The notes under the pieces: model-generated | What the model was told of the DNA's origin: nothing | Databases searched by the model: none | The model's input: only the letters and a program-made list of their open reading frames with translations | Virus record (IMG/VR): IMGVR_UViG_3300027777_000173 | Span: 1 to 21,968 of that record | DNA length: 21,968 bases | Reading direction: 5' to 3' (one strand) | Origin: a virus | Position numbers and translations under genes: made by a program | Part shown: in pieces, positions 15,089 through 21,968 of the stretch | Layout: each line of letters begins with the position of its first letter | How positions within the stretch are numbered: position 1 is the stretch's first letter

Positions 15089-16062
15089 CCACAGCAGCAA
15101 CCCCAATCCAAATCATTAGCCGAGCGCTCAAAGACATTGGGGCGCTTGAGGCTGGCGAGACGCCCACCGCAGATGCGGCGCAGGACGCTTTTGAAATGCT
15201 CAACGACATTGTTGGGCAGTGGTCGAATGAAAACATGATGGTGTACTACACCTCGGAAATCATCTTTCCGGTTGTGTCTAACCAGATTCAGTACACCATC
15301 GGCCCCACCGGCCAGATCGGCGCCACCATCACCGGCTCGATTGCCGGAACGGTCCTTACCGTCACCGGCCTGGCGTCTGGCGCCATTTGCGTTGGTCAGA
15401 AGCTCTCCGGCACCGGCATTGCGCCTGGCACCATCATTGTTGACTTTGTCACCGGCGCTGGCGGCAATGTCAACGTGCTGGGCACCTACACAGTCAGCAT
15501 TCCGCAGACGGTCGCCAGCACATCAATCCGCGCCTACTACGAGCGTCCGCTGTCTATCTCCTCGGCGTTCGTGCGCGTCAGCACCACGGCCAACGGCGTG
15601 CCGATCTACGGCGGCGGACTGGACTACCCGGTGGCCGTCCTCGGGCTTGGCGAGTACGAGATGATTGGGCTCAAAAGCCTGAACGGTCCCTGGCCCAAGG
15701 CAATCTACTACCAGCCAGCAGAGCAGCTTGCCACGATCTTTGTTTGGCCTAACCCGGCGCAGGGCGAGCTTCATCTGTTCACCAGCACCAGCTTTTCCGA
15801 ATACGTCAGTTTGTATGACGCAATCAATCTTCCGCAGGGCTACAACATGGCGCTGCGCTGGTGCCTGGCTGAACGTTTGATGCCGATGTATGGCAAAGTT
15901 TCTCAAGCCCAAATTGCTATGATTGGCGGCTTCGCGGCCCAGGCCAAGGCTACAATCAAGCGCACCAACATGCTTCCGGCCCCGGTCGCTCGATACCCCG
16001 ACGCGCTACTGATGGGCAAGGCCAAGGACGCTGCGTTTATTATGGACGGCGGATTTAGGTAA
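15085..16062 (+). CDS. P22 gp4-like head-tail adaptor with an inserted beta domain
   Basis: A 325-residue protein whose ends match P22 gp4-type adaptors, the ring that joins portal to tail. The N-terminal helices ([20 protein letters not shown] and [20 protein letters not shown]) and [10 protein letters not shown] lead in, and after a break [30 protein letters not shown] and the C-terminal helices resume the fold. In between, residues about 77-152 form an extra Gly/Thr/Val-rich domain ([41 protein letters not shown]) not present in the P22 protein, so the gene is about twice P22 gp4's length (166). The ATG overlaps the adhesin stop as ATGA (15085-15088). The insert resembles Ig-like or decoration modules found across phage virion genes. 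Confidence 0.83.
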   Translation: MTTAATPIQIISRALKDIGALEAGETPTADAAQDAFEMLNDIVGQWSNENMMVYYTSEIIFPVVSNQIQYTIGPTGQIGATITGSIAGTVLTVTGLASGAICVGQKLSGTGIAPGTIIVDFVTGAGGNVNVLGTYTVSIPQTVASTSIRAYYERPLSISSAFVRVSTTANGVPIYGGGLDYPVAVLGLGEYEMIGLKSLNGPWPKAIYYQPAEQLATIFVWPNPAQGELHLFTSTSFSEYVSLYDAINLPQGYNMALRWCLAERLMPMYGKVSQAQIAMIGGFAAQAKATIKRTNMLPAPVARYPDALLMGKAKDAAFIMDGGFR

Positions 16063-16065
16063 CCC

Positions 16066-17622
16066 ATGCCAGATTTCGGCTTTGTCGGTCCCAGCTACGA
16101 GGCGCCCAGCATCTATCAAGATGCTCAGGAGTGCATCAACTTTTATCCTGAAGTTGATCCGACAAAGCCGCCTGGCACTCGAGGAATCGTAGCGCTCTAT
16201 CCGACGCCAGGCTACACGATGGTGGCGCAGCTGGAAGTTGGCAAAGTGCGCGGAATGCGGGCGCTCTCTGGCGGGCAATATCTGGTGGTGGTCTCCGGCA
16301 CTTCCGCCTATTCAATGACTTCGGCCATGGTGCCGACGCAAATCGGATTTGTGTCGGGCACTGGCCAAGTTTCCATTTCCGACAATGTGACCATTGCCGA
16401 TGGCCTGACCGCCTACATTGTCAGCGGCGCAGAACGATATACCTGGGTTGCTGCCACCAACGTATTCACGCAACTGCCCGCCACAGACGGCCCATGGCAA
16501 GGCGCCAATGTCTGCGAGGTAGTGGACAACTACAACATCTACAACCAGCCTGGAACGCAGAATTGGGGCGCCACGGACCTTGGCAGCAGCCTGAGCACCA
16601 ACGCCTACTATGGCGCCAAAGATGGCGCACCGGACAATCTGGTGTCTTTGATCGTTGACCACCGCCAGGTCTATCTGCTCGGCGAGTTTACGACTGAGGT
16701 TTGGACCGACATCGGCAACGTAATCCCCGGAATCATCTCCTTTCCGTTTCAGCGCGTCCCCGGCACGATGGTGCAGCACGGCATCGCCGCTCAGTTCTCG
16801 GTGGCCCGGTTCGCCGAGGCGTTCATGTTTGTGAGCCAGGACCAGCGTGGCCAATCAATCATTGGCATGATTGCTGGCTACCAGTTTCAGCGCATCTCAA
16901 CCCATGCGGTCGAGCAATCGCTAGTTGACAAAACGATTTCCGATGCAATAGCTTGGACCTATCAGATCGAAGGCCACGAGTTCTATGTGGTGACTTTTCC
17001 CAGCGCTGATTTGACCTGGGTTTACGACCTGGCGAGCCAGGCTTGGCACAAGTGGCTGTCCTTTGCCGATGGCGAGTTCCATCGCCATCGTTCCAACTGC
17101 GGCACCAACTTTGCTGGCAATATCTTCATCGGCGATTTTGAGAACGGGATGCTCTACAAATTGAGCAACACCGTCTATACCGACGCCGATGCACCCATCC
17201 GCCGCCTGCGCCGAGCGCCGCACCTGACCACCGACCTGCAACGCCAGTACTTTGACGAGTTCCAAATCCAGTTCCAGCCTGGCGTTGGCTTGGCGGGCAA
17301 TGACCCGACAATAACGCTGGAGGCGCTGCTCACCGAGGCTGGTGATGAGTTGTTGACCGAATCCGGCGATACTTTGCTGGCGTCCGTTGCCACTGTGCAG
17401 GGCGTTGACCCGCAGGCTATGCTTCGCTGGAGCAATGACGGCGGCAGCACTTGGTCGAACGAGCATTGGACAAGCATCGGCAAGATCGGGCGCTATCAGA
17501 ACCGCGCTATCTGGCGCCGCCTGGGCATGGCGCGGGATCGCATCTTTGAGGTTTCCATCTCCGATCCCGTCAAGGCAGTGATCGTCTCGGCCAACCTGAA
17601 AGCTTCGGTGGGCGACAACTGA
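16066..17622 (+). CDS. P22 gp10-like packaged-DNA stabilisation protein
   Basis: A 518-residue tail hub protein of the P22 gp10 type (472 residues), which plugs the portal-tail channel and keeps packaged DNA inside. The start DFGFVGPSYEAPSIYQDAQE, followed by CINFYPEVD, is the family's opening. Further marks are VSLIVDHRQVYLLGEFTTEV, MVQHGIAAQFSVARFAEAFM, ISDAIAWTYQIEGHEFYVVT, and the ending with WRRLGMARDRIFEVSISDPV. Around residues 419-438 sits a short insert with repeats LLTEAGDE, LLTESGDT, LLA. Three bases separate it from the gp4-like gene, and its stop overlaps the next ATG (TGATG at 17620-17624). It would join the adaptor ring to the tail needle and fibres. No gp26-like needle gene is visible in the window. 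Confidence 0.87.
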   Translation: MPDFGFVGPSYEAPSIYQDAQECINFYPEVDPTKPPGTRGIVALYPTPGYTMVAQLEVGKVRGMRALSGGQYLVVVSGTSAYSMTSAMVPTQIGFVSGTGQVSISDNVTIADGLTAYIVSGAERYTWVAATNVFTQLPATDGPWQGANVCEVVDNYNIYNQPGTQNWGATDLGSSLSTNAYYGAKDGAPDNLVSLIVDHRQVYLLGEFTTEVWTDIGNVIPGIISFPFQRVPGTMVQHGIAAQFSVARFAEAFMFVSQDQRGQSIIGMIAGYQFQRISTHAVEQSLVDKTISDAIAWTYQIEGHEFYVVTFPSADLTWVYDLASQAWHKWLSFADGEFHRHRSNCGTNFAGNIFIGDFENGMLYKLSNTVYTDADAPIRRLRRAPHLTTDLQRQYFDEFQIQFQPGVGLAGNDPTITLEALLTEAGDELLTESGDTLLASVATVQGVDPQAMLRWSNDGGSTWSNEHWTSIGKIGRYQNRAIWRRLGMARDRIFEVSISDPVKAVIVSANLKASVGDN

Positions 17623-18413
17623 TGGCCACCAATACCAACATCAACTTTCCGCAGTCCGAGTTCTTAGACCCACGGACCCAGCGACCAGCGCGGGAGTGGA
17701 TGCTCTGGTTGATGAGCCCAAGCGTCATTCAGATCAATTCAACCACCGCCCTGAGTGTCCAGTCTGGCGGAACGGGCTTGTCCACAATCCCGACCAATGG
17801 CCAATTGCTCATCGGCAATGGCGCAGGCTACGCCCTCAACACACTGACGCCAGGCGCTGGCATTGGGGTGACCAACGCTGCTGGCGCTATCACGGTCGCC
17901 AATACTGGTGTGCTTTCTTGGGCTGGTGGCGCCACTGGCCTGACCCCGGCAGGGGCGGCGACTGGCGCGGTCAACTTAGCTGGCGTGCTTAATGTTGCAA
18001 GCGGAGGCACCAGCGCGTCCACGGCCAGCATTGTCTCGTTTAACAATATTACCGGCTACAGCGCCGCTGGCGCTACCGGCACGACCAGCACAAACCTGGT
18101 CTTCTCAACTTCGCCGACAATCACCACGCCGGTTATCAACGGGTTCACCGGCAACACAAGCGTGGTAAACATTGGCAGCGGCCAGTTTTTTAAGGCAACC
18201 AGCGGAAACATTGGCCTAGGCACCATTTCGCCAAATGCGTCGGCGATATTGGACGCACAATCAACCACCCAAGGCATTCGGTTTCCCAACATGACCACGG
18301 TGGAAAAAAACGCTATTGGCACCCCAGCCGCCGGCTTGGTTGTATTTGATACCACGCTTGCCAAGCTCTGCGTTTACTCTGGCACGGCCTGGCAAACCAT
18401 CACATCCGTCTAA
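17622..18413 (+). CDS. Tail fibre protein (short version)
   Basis: A 263-residue Gly/Ser/Thr/Ala-rich fibre. The N-terminus (MATNTNINFPQSEFLDPRTQ then RPAREWMLWLM) likely anchors to the virion and resembles attachment segments of phage fibres. Then come tail-fibre repeats with GGTGL/GGTSA seams (VQSGGTG, NVASGGTSAST) and shared modules such as [20 protein letters not shown]. The C-terminus, with TTQGIRFPNMTTVEKNAI and AAGLVVFDTTLAKLCVYSGT, is a widespread fibre tip pattern. It starts one base inside the gp10 stop, indicating translational coupling. The fibre gene at 20166-21338 shares a large part of it. Host binding is likely and no enzymatic motif is seen. Confidence 0.75.
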   Translation: MATNTNINFPQSEFLDPRTQRPAREWMLWLMSPSVIQINSTTALSVQSGGTGLSTIPTNGQLLIGNGAGYALNTLTPGAGIGVTNAAGAITVANTGVLSWAGGATGLTPAGAATGAVNLAGVLNVASGGTSASTASIVSFNNITGYSAAGATGTTSTNLVFSTSPTITTPVINGFTGNTSVVNIGSGQFFKATSGNIGLGTISPNASAILDAQSTTQGIRFPNMTTVEKNAIGTPAAGLVVFDTTLAKLCVYSGTAWQTITSV

Positions 18414-18422
18414 GGCTACACC

Positions 18423-20156
18423 ATGAGCGCATATCTCACCCCCAACCCGTTGATGCAGTTCTTTGACGTTACCGGCGCCCCGCTAGTCGGAGGGACGCTC
18501 CAGACGTTTGCCGCTGGCACAAGCACGCCGCTGGCAACTTATACCGACTTCAGCGCGGCAATTGCCAACCCGACCACCATTACGCTCAACACTCGAGGCG
18601 AAGCGGCGGTATGGCTTGGCCCAGCAGCATACAAGTTCACGTTGCGCGATGCGGCGGGCGTTCTTATCTGGACCGCTGACAACATCACCACGCAAGATGC
18701 TCTGCTTGCTCTGGCAGCGTTTCAATCAACGCTGGCTGGCAGCACCGGCTCGACTCTGGTGGGTTTCACCCAAAACGGCCCAGGCACCACGCGCACGGTC
18801 CAGAGCAAACTGAGCGACTCCTACAGCGTTGCTGATTTTGGCTTCTCTACTAGCGCCAGCGCAACGGCCAACGCTACCGCTTTTGTCAATGCCTGGAACA
18901 TCTCCAAGCAGTTGACCATACCGGCGGGAACCTACAACGTCACCGGCCTGCCCAACTTCGCCACGCTTGGCGCTCGCATTCAGGGAATTGGAAAGGTTGT
19001 GCTGAACATCACCGGCGCTGGGCCGGGGCTGATTGTTGATGCCGGGACGACCGCAGGCGTTGTCGTGCAGAACATTGTTATCGACAATCTGACGATCAAC
19101 TGCACTGGCGCCGCGACTATTGGTGTCTTCATCCGAGGCATCACGCACAGTCAATTCAACCGTTTGCGGTCCATCAATTTCCCCGCCTACGCCATGTTGT
19201 GCCAATTCATGGTGTCCAACTCGTTTTACGACTTCTGCCATTCAGGCAACGAGCCGGGGATCATCACGCCGTCTGTGATTGGCGTTGGACTTGGCTTGCG
19301 CAACGTCAATGAACAATGCGCCGATTGCACTTTTGTCAACCTTATTGTTGAAGGTACAAGTGGCAACGGGTTGGTGCTGGATGAGACCGCATCAAACACG
19401 TTCATCGGCGGCACGGTTGAGGGCTGCGGATACACCACTGGCTACGGCGGCATTCTTATTAGCTCTAACAACACCAATAATACGTTTGTCAATATGTTTC
19501 TTGAAGCCAACGGCATAGTTGGCGACGCAACAACATTTCACATCAAATGCGCTGGGCTAAGAACCACTTTTGTAAATCTTTTTGCTGATGCGGGCGAAGG
19601 TTATCCGGCTCCAGCAGGCACCCCATTGGTCTGGATATATGGCGGCAACAGCACGGCGTTTTTTGGCGGCAGCATCCAGAGCCTAAAGATTGAAGCTGGC
19701 GTCAAGAACACGGTCACCAACTCGCTGGCCTATAACATTGGCGCTGCCACTGGCACCATCACCGACGCTGGCACCAACACCCGCCACATCCAACTTTACA
19801 ATGTCGGCAGCGCAACCACCCTGCCAGACTCCTACGTCACGAAGAACACTTGGACGCCAGTTCCTGCCAGTTTAGTGGTTGTTGGCACTCCAACCTACAC
19901 CGGCACCTACGAGCGCGTTGGCGATCTGGTGAGCTTTACCATCCGGGTCACCAGCACCACCAGCACAGCGGCCACGGCAGGGTCAACCAGTTTCACGGCG
20001 CCAACTTCGACCGTGGTCTCAGGCACCTGCGTTGCCGCATCTGCCGTAACTGCGGTTGGCTACGGCACTGGCTTGGTTAGCAGCAACGTCATCTATGTGC
20101 CGACCTGGGCGGCAAGCGCCGATGTTGTCATCACTGGTCAATACTTCGCAGCATAA
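18423..20156 (+). CDS. Tailspike-like protein with beta-helix domain
   Basis: A 577-residue protein. The N-terminal 90 residues (PNPLMQFFDVTGAPLVGGTL, TPLATYTDFSAAIANPTTIT, YKFTLRDAAGVLIW) match head-binding domains of podovirus tailspikes. From about residue 135, the pattern SVADFGFSTSASATANATAF and KQLTIPAGTYNVTGL opens a right-handed parallel beta-helix of the pectate-lyase type, with many short Asn/Thr/Gly-rich coils (for example NTFIGGTVEGCGYTTGYGGI) to about 460. The rest, with PTYTGTYERVGDLVSFTIRV, looks like a beta-sandwich C-terminal domain. Such spikes often depolymerise capsule or O-antigen, but catalytic residues cannot be picked out here, so simple binding is also possible. The gene is nine bases after the preceding fibre. 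Confidence 0.8.
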   Translation: MSAYLTPNPLMQFFDVTGAPLVGGTLQTFAAGTSTPLATYTDFSAAIANPTTITLNTRGEAAVWLGPAAYKFTLRDAAGVLIWTADNITTQDALLALAAFQSTLAGSTGSTLVGFTQNGPGTTRTVQSKLSDSYSVADFGFSTSASATANATAFVNAWNISKQLTIPAGTYNVTGLPNFATLGARIQGIGKVVLNITGAGPGLIVDAGTTAGVVVQNIVIDNLTINCTGAATIGVFIRGITHSQFNRLRSINFPAYAMLCQFMVSNSFYDFCHSGNEPGIITPSVIGVGLGLRNVNEQCADCTFVNLIVEGTSGNGLVLDETASNTFIGGTVEGCGYTTGYGGILISSNNTNNTFVNMFLEANGIVGDATTFHIKCAGLRTTFVNLFADAGEGYPAPAGTPLVWIYGGNSTAFFGGSIQSLKIEAGVKNTVTNSLAYNIGAATGTITDAGTNTRHIQLYNVGSATTLPDSYVTKNTWTPVPASLVVVGTPTYTGTYERVGDLVSFTIRVTSTTSTAATAGSTSFTAPTSTVVSGTCVAASAVTAVGYGTGLVSSNVIYVPTWAASADVVITGQYFAA

Positions 20157-20165
20157 GGAGCCATC

Positions 20166-21338
20166 ATGGCTGGCGTCAAAATATCAAACCTTCCTGCTGC
20201 TGGTGCAATCACTGGCACTGAGCTTGTTGCGGTTGTGCAGGGTGGTGTCACCAAGCAATCAACGGTCACTGCTACGCAGACCACTGTATCTGGCGGCACT
20301 ACCGGCCTGACCCCAGCAACTGCCACCGCCGGTGCTGTTACGCTCGCCGGAACCTTGGCAATTGCCAATGGTGGGACAAACGCTACCGCCTCGCCAACAG
20401 CTGGCGCAGTTCCTTATGGCACCGGCACAGCATATGCCTTCACCGCCGTTGGCACTTCAGGTCAGGTTCTGAAATCCAACGGTGCAGGCGCTCCCACTTG
20501 GTCAACAATATCCGGGGCGGGCACAGTCACCAGCGTAGCGGCTACCGTACCAACTTTCCTGAGCGTTACCGGGTCACCAATTACTTCTTCGGGAACGCTT
20601 GCCATTTCCTACTCTGGCACGGCACTTCCTGTTGCTAACGGCGGGACAAACGCTATCACGGCCAGCATTGCATCATTCAACAACATCACTGGCTACTCGG
20701 CATCGGGCGCAACGGGAACCACAAGCACCAACCTTGTGTTCTCAGATTCTCCCTCGCTTACCGGAACTGTTGCCATTCCAACCAAAGTTCTGGTTGGTGG
20801 TCCCACATCTAGCGCAAGTGCATTTGGCGTTCAGGTGTTTGGAGACGCTACTACGTTTGCGCCCAGCATAGTACAACGGGGTTACTCCAACACTGCTGCT
20901 AGCGCTTACGTATACATGCTTAAGACTCGCGGCACCACGGCTACATCCACCACTGCCGTGCAGCAATACGACTCGCTTGGCGGGTGGTTGTTTGGCGGCG
21001 CAGATGGCACGAACAATCAATTCCTAGCCAACATGTCGGCGTACGTTGATGGCGCGGTTTCTGCTGGAACTGTCCCTACAGCCTTCTCGTTTGCCACCGG
21101 CACCAATAACAGCACGTTGCCGCCAGTGTCAAGGTTGCAGATCAGCAGCACCGGCAATATCGGTTTTAACAACGGACAGCCTGGCGTTTGGGGCACCAAC
21201 GCTGACAAGGTCATTGCCATTGGCAACGGCACCGCGCCAACAACCTCCCCAGCAGGCATGGGCCAACTTTACGTCGAGGCGGGCGCTCTCAAATACCGGG
21301 GCTCATCGGGCACCGTCACCACGATTGCAGCAGCATGA
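20166..21338 (+). CDS. Tail fibre protein (long paralogue of the 17622-18413 fibre)
   Basis: A 390-residue fibre with AGGAG before its ATG and a start, [20 protein letters not shown], common to phage fibre proteins. It repeats large parts of the shorter fibre: [17 protein letters not shown] against TGLTPAGAATGAVNLAG, and [20 protein letters not shown] against the [11 protein letters not shown] version. Between them lies an extra module of about 100 residues (from NATASPTAG to [10 protein letters not shown]) flanked at both ends by ANGGTNA. The C-terminal part ([20 protein letters not shown], then [20 protein letters not shown]) is a typical fibre end. The stop overlaps the next ATG as ATGA. 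No chaperone or peptidase motif is seen. Confidence 0.78.
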   Translation: MAGVKISNLPAAGAITGTELVAVVQGGVTKQSTVTATQTTVSGGTTGLTPATATAGAVTLAGTLAIANGGTNATASPTAGAVPYGTGTAYAFTAVGTSGQVLKSNGAGAPTWSTISGAGTVTSVAATVPTFLSVTGSPITSSGTLAISYSGTALPVANGGTNAITASIASFNNITGYSASGATGTTSTNLVFSDSPSLTGTVAIPTKVLVGGPTSSASAFGVQVFGDATTFAPSIVQRGYSNTAASAYVYMLKTRGTTATSTTAVQQYDSLGGWLFGGADGTNNQFLANMSAYVDGAVSAGTVPTAFSFATGTNNSTLPPVSRLQISSTGNIGFNNGQPGVWGTNADKVIAIGNGTAPTTSPAGMGQLYVEAGALKYRGSSGTVTTIAAA

Positions 21339-21577
21339 AAACTCCAGCCTGGCAGCGCAAAGAAGGCAAGAACCCCGAGGGCGGCTTGAACGCCAAGGGC
21401 CGCGCCTCGTACAACGCAGCAAACCCCGGCAAGCCTGGCCTCAAGCCACCGCAGCCCGAGGGTGGGCCGCGCAAGGACTCATTCTGTGCTCGAATGGGAG
21501 GCGTACCGGGGCCAATGAAGGACGCCAAGGGCGAGCCTACCCGCAAGGCGCTGGCCTTGAAGAAGTGGAAATGCTAG
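21335..21577 (+). CDS. Small DUF6321-like phage protein
   Basis: An 80-residue basic, Gly- and Pro-rich protein. The motifs [20 protein letters not shown] and [18 protein letters not shown] match the DUF6321 family of small tailed-phage proteins with no known function. It has no membrane helix. The gene is tightly placed: its ATG overlaps the fibre stop (21335-21338) and its stop overlaps the next start by seven bases. The stable motif content suggests structural or DNA-associated work, but nothing in the sequence settles it. Confidence 0.75.
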   Translation: MKTPAWQRKEGKNPEGGLNAKGRASYNAANPGKPGLKPPQPEGGPRKDSFCARMGGVPGPMKDAKGEPTRKALALKKWKC

Positions 21578-21968
21578 AGATCACTGACCGCCCCGAGCCG
21601 CCGACGCTGGAGCAAATTCAGCGGTTGGAGACGGAAATGCTCGCCATGCCTCAAGTTGAGCTTGAGACGGAGCATTATTTCTCCGATGGCATGTACTGCC
21701 GCAAGGTAGCGCGGGCGGCTGGGACGATCATCGTCGGCAAGACTCATCTGAAGCCGCACCTCTTTCTATGCGCCAAAGGCGAGATAATGGCGTGGAGCGA
21801 AACGGGAATGCGTCACATGCACGCCGGGGACGTCATCCAATCGTTGCCAGGAACTAAGCGCGTGACAATGGCGATCACCGATGCAATCGGGATCACAATC
21901 CACCGCACCGACAAGACCGATCTAAACGAGATTGAGGCAGAGCTAATTGAGCCGAATGACCTGGCCTT
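21571..21968 (+). CDS. Cupin-like phage protein (3' end outside window)
   Basis: About 132 residues are visible from the ATG at 21571, open to the right edge. The sequence EHYFSDGMYCRKVARAAGTI, then GKTHLKPHLFLCAKGEIMAW and a later GDVIQSLPGTKRVTMAITD fit a single-domain cupin of the kind seen in many environmental phages. The His residues near residues 61-64 (TH, PH) resemble the first cupin motif. The stretch HRTDKTDLNEIEAELI is also family-typical. Whether a metal is bound or what it does is unknown. It overlaps the DUF6321-like gene by seven bases and belongs to the same operon. Confidence 0.7.
   Translation, partial: MLEITDRPEPPTLEQIQRLETEMLAMPQVELETEHYFSDGMYCRKVARAAGTIIVGKTHLKPHLFLCAKGEIMAWSETGMRHMHAGDVIQSLPGTKRVTMAITDAIGITIHRTDKTDLNEIEAELIEPNDLA

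Noticed and set aside
17622-21338. Diversity-generating retroelement acting on the fibre genes
   Set aside because: The repeated fibre modules could suggest a template and variable repeat, but no reverse transcriptase is in the window and the differences are not concentrated at adenines.
1-21968. Integrase, attachment site, tRNA or lysis genes
   Set aside because: I looked for an integrase motif, tRNA-like cloverleaf, holin or lysozyme genes and saw none. They may lie outside the window.

Overview
The window looks like one contiguous piece of a tailed, short-tailed (podovirus-type) bacteriophage genome with a P22-like virion. The main evidence is a run of protein families in P22-like order. 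These are a terminase small-subunit-like HTH protein, a terminase large subunit, a P22-type portal, a scaffold-like acidic coiled-coil protein, a P22 gp5-type coat protein, a gp4-type head-tail adaptor and a gp10-type packaged-DNA stabilisation protein, followed by tail fibres and a tailspike. Genes are tightly packed, with ATGA or TGATG overlaps or only a few bases between them. I saw no integrase, tRNA or transposase. The base composition is fairly G+C-rich with A+T-rich islands (not computed). Several small families here (DUF6496-like, DUF6321-like, a phage cupin, GroES, ParB plus Mom) are ones I associate with environmental phages of Gram-negative bacteria. The host cannot be named from the sequence.

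Region 1 (1-990, minus strand) is a translationally coupled three-gene early-type cassette. It holds a small Ala-rich protein, a DUF1874 protein that keeps the residues of AcrIII-1 viral ring nucleases, and the start of a Sak4-like/AAA_24 ATPase. Region 2 (991-3240) is a divergent intergenic gap followed by a small HTH protein overlapping a Toprim plus RepA/AAA_25-type primase-helicase. Region 3 (3241-3411) is non-coding, with nine GGGTAC/GTACCC elements, a hairpin and then a strong sigma70-like promoter. It could be a replication origin or an operator array.

Region 4 (3412-5831) holds accessory genes: a Dps/ferritin-like small protein, a GroES co-chaperonin, a small beta-rich protein, a DUF6496-like basic peptide, a ParB-domain protein ending in a CPHCG knuckle, and a Mom-like DNA-modification protein overlapping it. 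Region 5 (5835-12278) is packaging and capsid. A hairpin after the coat gene and an intrinsic terminator after the next gene probably set capsid expression apart from the tail genes. Region 6 (12358-21338) is adsorption and tail. It includes an adhesin-like protein with three FN3 modules, a LamG-like domain and a SPRY-like domain, then gp4 with an inserted beta domain, gp10, and fibre, tailspike and fibre genes. The two fibre genes share sequence modules. Region 7 (21335-21968) has a small DUF6321-like protein and the start of a cupin-like protein.

The genes plausibly work together as follows. The primase-helicase and Sak4-like ATPase serve replication and recombination. The DUF1874 protein would counter type III CRISPR signalling, and Mom would mask phage DNA from restriction. 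GroES could help fold the HK97-fold coat. The remaining genes build the capsid, the DNA-retention plug and a varied set of host-binding proteins.
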